Assembly (NCBI RefSeq): GCF_013520985.1
Contig: NZ_JACDTY010000022.1
Location: 29,302 to 93,301, forward strand
Direction: 5' to 3'
Length of the DNA: 64,000 nt
Source of the DNA: Mesorhizobium neociceri
Lineage (GTDB): Bacteria; Pseudomonadota; Alphaproteobacteria; Rhizobiales; Rhizobiaceae
The notes under the pieces are model-generated. The model was not told the DNA's origin. It saw only the letters and a program-made list of their open reading frames with translations, and searched no databases. Made by a program: the position numbers and the translations under genes. Of this stretch, positions 57,676 to 64,000 are shown one piece after another (the first letter of the stretch is position 1; the number at the start of each line of letters is the position of its first letter).

Positions 57676-59559
57676 ATGATGACAGCCGTCTACCGCTGGT
57701 TCGAGAACTGGGTCTATCCGTTCAGGGAGCCAGCGACTCTTCGGCCACCGTCAAGCGTCGGCGGCTTCCTCTGGTACTATGTCGGCCAGGCGAAGTTCGC
57801 CTTCTTCGCCATGCTGGTCATTGGTGGCGTTGCGCCGCTGATCGAAGCCGGGCTGTTCTACTTCGTCGGGCGCCTGGTCGATATTCTCGACCAGCTTCCC
57901 GGTGAACGCAGTTGGCACGCGCTGTGGACCGCCGCCGGTCCTGAGCTGGTGTTCATGATCGTGGTGGTGTCGGTCATCCGCACCATCGTCGTCGGTCTGT
58001 CGGCGCTGGTCAACGAGCAGACGATCACGCCGGGTTTCTACAATCTGGTGCGCTGGCAGGCGCACCGGCATGTATCGCGCCAGTCCTACACCTTCTTCCA
58101 GAACGATTTTGCCGGGCGCATCGCGACAAAAGTCTGGCAGGCTGGGCAGGCGACCGGCGACCTGATGGAGAGCTTCATCGAGGTCATCTGGTTCATGCTC
58201 ATCTATACGGTGACGACGCTGGCGCTGGTCGCCGGGCTGGATTTGCGCCTGGCCGTGCTGGTGGTGCTCTGGATCCTCGCTTTCGCCTGGCTGGCCAAGC
58301 TCTATCTGCCCTCGATCCGCAGGCATGCCGAGGCCACGGCTGAAGCTGGCTCGATGATCAATGGGCGCATCATCGATTCCTATTCCAACGTGCAGACGCT
58401 GAAGTTGTTCTCGGCCGATGGCGACGACCGCTACATCAAGAATGGCTTCGACATCTATCTCGACGCGCTGCGGCCTTTCACCCGCCGGCTGACCGGCGTG
58501 CGCATGGCGCTGACGACGCTGTCGGGCATCATGATCACCGCGATTGGGTGTTTTGCCGTCTATCTCTGGGTCGAAGGGTCGATCACCGTCGGCGCCGTCG
58601 CTTTCACACTGTCCCTCGTCTTGCGGCTCAACATGCTGCTCGGACGGGTGATGATGCAGCTCAACGGCATATTGCGAAACCTCGGTGTGCTGGAAAACTC
58701 CAAGGCGCTGATCTCGCAGCCGCTTGGGCTTGTCGATGCGCCGGATGCGAAAGAGCTTGTCGTCGCCGGCGGCCGTATCAAGGTGAAGAATGTCGAGTTT
58801 CACTACGGCAAGGGTTTTGGCGTGCTCAACGGCATCGACCTTGTCGTGCGGCCGGGCGAGAAGGTTGGACTGGTAGGTCCGTCGGGCGCCGGCAAGACGA
58901 CGCTCGCCAACCTGATCCTGCGGCTCTACGACCTCGAAAGCGGTGAGATCACCATTGATGGGCAGGACGTGTCGGAGGTGACGCAGAATTCGCTGCGCGC
59001 CAATATCGGCGTGGTCAGCCAGGACACCGCGCTCTTCCATCGTTCGCTACGCGACAACATCAAGCTCGGCATGCCGGATGCAACCGACGCCGAGGTGGTC
59101 GCTGCGGCGAAGAAGGCCGAGGCGCATGAGTTCATATTGGGCCTGCGCGACAACCGCGACCGTGCCGGCTACGAGGCCTTTGTCGGCGAGCGTGGCGTCA
59201 AACTGTCGGGCGGCCAGCGCCAGCGCGTGGCGATCGCCCGCGTCTTCCTCAAGGATGCGCCGATCCTGATCCTCGACGAGGCGACCTCGGCACTCGATTC
59301 CGACATCGAGGCGGCGATCCAGGAGAATCTGACCCGGCTGATGGAGAACAAGACGGTGATCGCCATTGCGCATCGGCTGTCGACCATCGCCGCACTCGAC
59401 CGGCTGGTGGTGCTGGACGGCGGCCGCATCGTCGAACAGGGCACGCATGACGAGCTGGTTGCGCTGGACGGGCTCTATGCGCGACTGTGGAAACGGCAGT
59501 CCGGCGGCTTCCTCTATCACGAGGAAAGCGTGCTGGAAGAGACGCGGCCGGCGGAGTAG
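57676..59559 (+). CDS. ABC exporter half-transporter (ATP-binding/permease), second of pair
   Basis: A 627-residue ABC half-transporter from the ATG at 57676, with six helices and ATPase domain: Walker A GPSGAGKTT near 406, signature LSGGQRQRVAI near 517 and Walker B ILILDEATSALDS near 537. Both ATP sites of the pair keep catalytic motifs, unlike many heterodimers with one degenerate site. The N-terminus MTAVYRWFENWVYPF resembles MFSWFEKRLDPFP of its neighbour, showing a tandem duplication. A GTG 27 bases upstream is also in frame. GNAT and a small-protein gene follow. Confidence 0.92.
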   Translation: MMTAVYRWFENWVYPFREPATLRPPSSVGGFLWYYVGQAKFAFFAMLVIGGVAPLIEAGLFYFVGRLVDILDQLPGERSWHALWTAAGPELVFMIVVVSVIRTIVVGLSALVNEQTITPGFYNLVRWQAHRHVSRQSYTFFQNDFAGRIATKVWQAGQATGDLMESFIEVIWFMLIYTVTTLALVAGLDLRLAVLVVLWILAFAWLAKLYLPSIRRHAEATAEAGSMINGRIIDSYSNVQTLKLFSADGDDRYIKNGFDIYLDALRPFTRRLTGVRMALTTLSGIMITAIGCFAVYLWVEGSITVGAVAFTLSLVLRLNMLLGRVMMQLNGILRNLGVLENSKALISQPLGLVDAPDAKELVVAGGRIKVKNVEFHYGKGFGVLNGIDLVVRPGEKVGLVGPSGAGKTTLANLILRLYDLESGEITIDGQDVSEVTQNSLRANIGVVSQDTALFHRSLRDNIKLGMPDATDAEVVAAAKKAEAHEFILGLRDNRDRAGYEAFVGERGVKLSGGQRQRVAIARVFLKDAPILILDEATSALDSDIEAAIQENLTRLMENKTVIAIAHRLSTIAALDRLVVLDGGRIVEQGTHDELVALDGLYARLWKRQSGGFLYHEESVLEETRPAE

Positions 59560-59562
59560 TGC

Positions 59563-60039
59563 ATGGCTGGATCGCCTGATGTCGGCTACGTCCTCAAGCG
59601 GCTGCGGCCAACCGCGCCAGCCTTCGTCGCGCTGAAGGAGGAGAGCCGGCTGGAGGGCTACTGGATGCTGGTGCGCCTGGCGGATAGCTGGTCAGGCGGC
59701 CGCAACAAGTTCCTGAAGCGAGGCGAGGCGCTGTTTGGGGCATGGCATGGCCGAGAACTCGCTGGTGTGTGCGGGTTGAACATCGATCCTTATTTCGAAG
59801 GCAGGGGCCACGGCCGGGTCAGGCACCTGTTCGTCAGCGCGCGTCACCGCCGCAGCGGCCTTGGCCGCATGCTGGTCGAGACCGTCATTGACAGGGCACG
59901 TCACCATTTTGCCGTGCTGAACACCCGCGCGCCACAAGAAGCCTTTGGGTTCTATGAACGGCTTGGCTTCCAGCCGGTGGTGGGCGAAGAATTCGTCACG
60001 CACCGCATGATGCTCTCTCAAGACAGAAAAGGAGGCTGA
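59563..60039 (+). CDS. GNAT-family N-acetyltransferase
   Basis: A 158-residue GNAT acetyltransferase: LAGVCGLNIDPYFEGRGHGRVRHLFVSARHRRSGLGRMLVETVIDRAR contains the acetyl-CoA-binding Q/RxxGxG/A-type loop (RHRRSGLGRML), followed by LNTRAPQEAFGFYERLGFQPV, the typical strand-helix end. It starts 4 bp after the ABC gene stop with GGAG in front and is 2 bp from the next small gene, so it is co-transcribed with the exporter. The acetylated substrate, perhaps the exported compound, is unknown. Confidence 0.9.
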   Translation: MAGSPDVGYVLKRLRPTAPAFVALKEESRLEGYWMLVRLADSWSGGRNKFLKRGEALFGAWHGRELAGVCGLNIDPYFEGRGHGRVRHLFVSARHRRSGLGRMLVETVIDRARHHFAVLNTRAPQEAFGFYERLGFQPVVGEEFVTHRMMLSQDRKGG

Positions 60040-60040
60040 G

Positions 60041-60349
60041 ATGTCATTGCGTCCGCCATCCGCCGGCGCCTCGGCTGCCGAAGCCGCGTTCGACGCCCTC
60101 GGCCATGAGATACTGGCCGAAAAGGCCGCGGCACTCGGCCGTGCCGGCCAACGGGTCGAGGAAACGCTGAAGAAGCTGCGCGAGAACGACGACGACAAGG
60201 AGCAGCGACCGCGGCTCCTCAAGGACGCCGCCGAAGCGGTGCACGCCTATTTCATCCAGCGCGAGCTGTGTGGCTTGCGCAAGCACGAGGCGGTGATCCG
60301 GGAATACGATATCCCCAGGGCTGTCCTGGTCAGGCTCGGCGCCAAGTAG
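60041..60349 (+). CDS. Small helical protein (possibly DUF6665), unknown function
   Basis: A 102-residue soluble, mostly helical protein: AAFDALGHEILAEKAAALGRAGQRVEETLKKLREN, then DAAEAVHAYFIQRELCGLRKHEAVIREYDIPRAVLVRLGAK. AAAGGAGG precedes the ATG. I think it belongs to DUF6665 but cannot confirm. It ends the ABC exporter/GNAT run, and the cupin gene converges 4 bp away. Confidence 0.75.
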   Translation: MSLRPPSAGASAAEAAFDALGHEILAEKAAALGRAGQRVEETLKKLRENDDDKEQRPRLLKDAAEAVHAYFIQRELCGLRKHEAVIREYDIPRAVLVRLGAK

Positions 60350-60352
60350 ACG

Positions 60353-60697
60353 CTACTCCAGCCATTCGGTGATGAAGCTGCCGCTTTCGTGGATGTCGGT
60401 CGATTCGAACGGGCCGGGTCCGAGATTGGTGAATTTGTGCGGTGTATTCGGCGGCACGATCAGGATCTGGCCGGCCGTGGCCTCGATCTGCTTGTCGCCG
60501 ATCGTGAACAGGCCGGTGCCCTGGCGGATGATGAAGATCTCGCAATAGGGGTGGGTGTGCAGCCGCGGGCCGCCGCCGATCTCCGGCTGGTAATTGAAGA
60601 TCAGGCAGGAGTTGGAGCCGTAGGCGCTCAACTGCAGTTCGCCTTGCCAGCGGCCGGGCGTCCTGGTCCAGGTCTCGCGATCGATGATGTGTGCCAT
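60353..60697 (-). CDS. Cupin-domain protein
   Basis: A 114-residue small cupin. The two conserved motifs are visible: GGGPRLHTHPYCEIFIIRQGTGLFTIGD (HxHx4E metal ligands) and LIVPPNTPHKFTNLG (final His). The metal site is complete, so it could be a small isomerase or dioxygenase, or a sensor. It is convergent with the small gene at 60041 and isolated otherwise. Confidence 0.92.
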   Translation of the reverse strand: MAHIIDRETWTRTPGRWQGELQLSAYGSNSCLIFNYQPEIGGGPRLHTHPYCEIFIIRQGTGLFTIGDKQIEATAGQILIVPPNTPHKFTNLGPGPFESTDIHESGSFITEWLE

Positions 60698-61013
60698 ATC
60701 GGCGAGACTAGATCACGGCAACCTGTCCTGTCGAGACAGGGCGGGGAGCCTCGGATTTGCTGAGATTTCCCTGTTGTTTAGCCGCCTTTGCCGGCCGTTT
60801 GGCGTCTGGCCGACTGACACGCTGTTCTGTCCCCGCGACAATCTGCCCTTGTGGCCTCACCCCGCTGGACAAAAACGGGCTTCACGCATAAACCGAAATC
60901 CAAATGCCGGAGGAATTCGCTAGCTTGTTCGCCATGCGCTGTCGGGCCGGCGCGATGGAGCGGGGAACAAAGCTCGACCGCCGGCTCGGAAGAGGCGAAA
61001 GGATCAGGCACCC
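60698..61013. other. Intergenic region upstream of petA
   Basis: A 316-bp gap without a convincing gene. A short frame from 60904 ends in TGA overlapping the petA GTG but lacks a ribosome site. Promoter elements for petABC are presumably here, but I cannot pick them with confidence. Confidence 0.5.
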
Positions 61014-61574
61014 GTGAGCGCAACCGACACCCAGGATCCCAACCGTCGTGATTTTCTCTACGTCGCCACCGGCATGGCCGCAGTGGTCGGCGCAGGGGCC
61101 GTCGCCTGGCCGTTCATCGACCAGATGCGCCCCGATGCATCGACGCTGGCGCTGGCCTCGGTCGAGGTCGACGTCTCCTCGCTGACCCCTGGCATGTCGC
61201 TGATCGTCAAATGGCGCGGCAAGCCGGTCGTGGTGCGCAACCGCACCGAGCAAGAGATGAAGGACGGCGAGACCGTCAACCTTGCCGACCTAAAGGATCC
61301 GATCGCCCGCAACGCCAATCTGCCGGCCGATGCGCCTGCGACCGACGCCAACCGCACCACGCCCGGCAAGGAAGCCTGGATGGTGATGGTGCAGGTCTGC
61401 ACACATCTGGGCTGCATTCCGCTCGGCCAGGAAGGCGATTTCGGCGGCTGGTTCTGCCCGTGCCACGGTTCGCAGTACGACACGGCCGGCCGTATCCGCA
61501 AAGGCCCGGCGCCGGAAAACATGGCTGTGCCGGTATTCAAGTTCATTTCCGATACCAAAATCCTTATCGGTTGA
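61014..61574 (+). CDS. petA: Ubiquinol-cytochrome c reductase iron-sulfur (Rieske) subunit
   Basis: A 186-residue Rieske protein of the bc1 complex, transferring electrons from ubiquinol to cytochrome c1. A Tat signal-anchor (RRDFLYVATGMAAVVGAGAVAW, 11-32) precedes the periplasmic domain. Cluster ligands Cys129, His131, Cys148 and His151, with disulfide Cys134-Cys150, lie in CTHLGC and CPCHGS. It starts with GTG at 61014, with AAAGGATCAGG in front. First gene of petABC, 16 bp from petB. Confidence 0.97.
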   Translation: MSATDTQDPNRRDFLYVATGMAAVVGAGAVAWPFIDQMRPDASTLALASVEVDVSSLTPGMSLIVKWRGKPVVVRNRTEQEMKDGETVNLADLKDPIARNANLPADAPATDANRTTPGKEAWMVMVQVCTHLGCIPLGQEGDFGGWFCPCHGSQYDTAGRIRKGPAPENMAVPVFKFISDTKILIG

Positions 61575-61590
61575 GGCAGGGGATATTTCG

Positions 61591-62934
61591 ATGAGCGAGG
61601 GACACTCGACCTATACGCCCAAGACCGGTATCGAACGCTGGTTCGACGCCCGCATGCCGCTGCCGCGCATGGTCTATGACAGCTTCATCGCCTATCCGGT
61701 GCCGCGCAACCTGAACTATGCGTGGACCTTCGGCGGCATCCTGGCGATCATGCTGGTGGCGCAGATCCTGACCGGCATCGTGCTGGCCATGCACTATACG
61801 GCCGACACCAATCTCGCCTTCAATTCGGTCGAGAAGATCATGCGCGATGTGAATTCGGGCTGGCTGTTGCGCTACATGCATTCCAACGGCGCCTCGTTCT
61901 TCTTCGTCGCCGTCTACATCCACATCTTCCGCGGGCTTTATTACGGCTCCTACAAGGCGCCGCGCGAACTGCTGTGGATCCTCGGCTGCATCATCTACCT
62001 CTTGATGATGGCAACCGGCTTCATGGGCTATGTGCTGCCCTGGGGTCAGATGAGCTTCTGGGGCGCCACCGTCATCACCGGCTTCTTCAGCGCCATTCCG
62101 TTGGTCGGCGACTGGATCCAGCAGCTGCTGCTCGGCGGTTTCGCAGTCGACAATCCAACGCTCAACCGCTTCTTTGCGCTGCACTATTTGCTGCCGTTCA
62201 TGATTGCCGGCGTCGTCGTGCTGCACGTCTGGGCGCTGCATGTGGTCGGCCAGTCGAACCCGACCGGCATCGAGGTCAAGTCGAAGACCGACACCGTCGC
62301 CTTCACACCCTATGCGACCATCAAGGACGCGTTCGGCATGATCGTGTTCCTGTTCTTGTTCGCCTATTTCGTCTTCTACCTGCCGAACTTCCTTGGCCAT
62401 CCGGACAATTACACGATCGCCAACCCGCTGAAGACACCGGCCCACATCGTGCCGGAATGGTACTTCCTGCCGTTCTACGCGATCCTGCGCGCCATCACCT
62501 TCAACATCGGGCCGATCAACTCCAAGCTCGGCGGCGTGCTGTGCATGTTCGGCGCCATCGTTATGCTGTTCCTGGTGCCGTGGCTTGACACCTCCAAGGT
62601 GCGCTCGGCGGTCTACCGGCCCTGGTACAAGCTGTTCTTCTGGCTGTTCGTCGCCGACGCTGTCCTGCTCGGCTGGCTGGGCTCGCAGCCTGCGGAAGGC
62701 GGCGGTCTGTTGACCCTCCTGATAGGTGAGGTCTCGGGCAACTACGTTGGCTACGCTCAAGCGGCGACACTGTTCTACTTCGCCTTCTTCCTGGTCGCGC
62801 TGCCGGTGCTGGGCCTTATCGAGACGCCGCGCAGACTGCCGAATTCGATTACCGAGGCGGTGCTGGAGAAGAACAAGGGTGCCGGTGGGGGGCATCCGGC
62901 CGGTGCGACCTCCGCGCCGGAAACCAAGGGCTGA
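61591..62934 (+). CDS. petB: Cytochrome b subunit of bc1 complex
   Basis: A 447-residue cytochrome b with about eight membrane helices and a complete C-terminal half (as in rhizobial fbcB, not the split b6 form). The quinol-oxidation site PEWY (near 289-292, HIVPEWYFLPFYAILRAI) and heme-ligand histidines in the second and fourth helices (MHSNGASFFF region; FALHYLLPFMIAGVVVLHVWALHVVG) are visible. It is followed after 23 bp by petC. Confidence 0.98.
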   Translation: MSEGHSTYTPKTGIERWFDARMPLPRMVYDSFIAYPVPRNLNYAWTFGGILAIMLVAQILTGIVLAMHYTADTNLAFNSVEKIMRDVNSGWLLRYMHSNGASFFFVAVYIHIFRGLYYGSYKAPRELLWILGCIIYLLMMATGFMGYVLPWGQMSFWGATVITGFFSAIPLVGDWIQQLLLGGFAVDNPTLNRFFALHYLLPFMIAGVVVLHVWALHVVGQSNPTGIEVKSKTDTVAFTPYATIKDAFGMIVFLFLFAYFVFYLPNFLGHPDNYTIANPLKTPAHIVPEWYFLPFYAILRAITFNIGPINSKLGGVLCMFGAIVMLFLVPWLDTSKVRSAVYRPWYKLFFWLFVADAVLLGWLGSQPAEGGGLLTLLIGEVSGNYVGYAQAATLFYFAFFLVALPVLGLIETPRRLPNSITEAVLEKNKGAGGGHPAGATSAPETKG

Positions 62935-62957
62935 GCGAGAATCTAAGGGGATTTGGC

Positions 62958-63827
<870 letters not shown>

Positions 63828-63830
<3 letters not shown>

Positions 63831-63897
63831 GGTGTGCCGATATTCAGGTGATGCCGGCCTGCAAATGCCGGCGTCCTGCGCTTCCGGTGCTCATATG
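63828..63897 (+). repeat. AAGGTGTGCCG-family repeat, left-half copy
   Basis: TAAGGTGTGCCG begins at 63828, and the sequence follows the copy at 28608-28755 through GCCTGCAAATG and CCTGCGCTTCCGGTGCTCA, then diverges. The stop codon of petC is formed by the first three bases. Only the left half is present; the matching right end is absent up to 64000. No gene is recognised after it to the window end. Confidence 0.8.
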
Positions 63898-64000
63898 TGG
63901 ACGGCCCCCCGCTTGCAAGGATGGTTGAGATAGTTTGATCGGGTCTCTTGCGCTCATATGTCCGGCCTTTTGCGCGCGGATCTGAGAGCGCTGGCCAAGA

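Noticed and set aside
60904..61017. 37-codon frame ending in TGA overlapping the petA GTG
   Set aside because: No ribosome site and no family character; the overlap with the petA start is probably chance.

Overview
The window is high-GC alphaproteobacterial chromosome, most likely from a Mesorhizobium or a close Rhizobiales relative. The evidence is a fused TrpE(G) anthranilate synthase with a WWW leader peptide, a ChoXWV choline transporter, a solitary ClpS, petABC in rhizobial order, and several families of rhizobial palindromic intergenic repeats. No tRNA, rRNA, insertion sequence, prophage, plasmid gene or CRISPR array was seen. The content looks like core or stable-accessory chromosome, densely packed and often in short operons with 1-4 bp overlaps.

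Layout. 1-5.4 kb: the end of a LysR regulator; a four-gene reverse-strand cluster (SDR, ABM monooxygenase, AbrB-type permease, SDR); a DsrE-like exported protein; an exported protein made of two tandem repeats. 5.5-10.2 kb: a CDF cation transporter directly behind trpE(G), which has a trpL leader, an attenuator and a probably leaderless promoter; a PEP-mutase-like gene; two copies of a 188-bp palindromic repeat, both in convergent gaps. 10.2-19 kb: an aspartoacylase-like hydrolase, MFS efflux, a flavoprotein disulfide reductase, DUF4126, an acetyltransferase, a GlxA-type regulator divergent from an isochorismatase-like hydrolase, and fhs.

19-26 kb: a five-gene reverse-strand operon of unknown function (coiled-coil protein, uncharacterised protein, AAA+ ATPase, uncharacterised protein, DUF2333 membrane protein). 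Structured repeats interrupt it between its last genes. This is the best candidate here for an undescribed system. 26-32 kb: cytochrome c, glycosyltransferase, thymidine kinase, choXWV with an internal terminator. 32-41.7 kb: a SARP/TPR-type regulator divergent from a cysteine synthase-like/PLP decarboxylase pair, a YCII-type protein, a two-component system, small exported proteins and ClpS.

41.9-51.7 kb: a MoxR/DUF58/DUF4159/membrane-protein operon (an AAA+ chaperone with vWA-like partners), divergent from DUF1285, NUDIX hydrolase and CCA-adding enzyme. 52-64 kb: DUF1344, hemF, soxR with an imperfect SoxR box, trmL, two tandem ABC exporter half-transporters with a GNAT gene and a small protein, a cupin, and petABC (the cytochrome bc1 complex), whose stop codon lies inside a repeat.

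Functions and motifs were read by eye from the sequence. No database search was run, so family names rest on recognised motifs and DUF numbers marked as uncertain should be treated that way.
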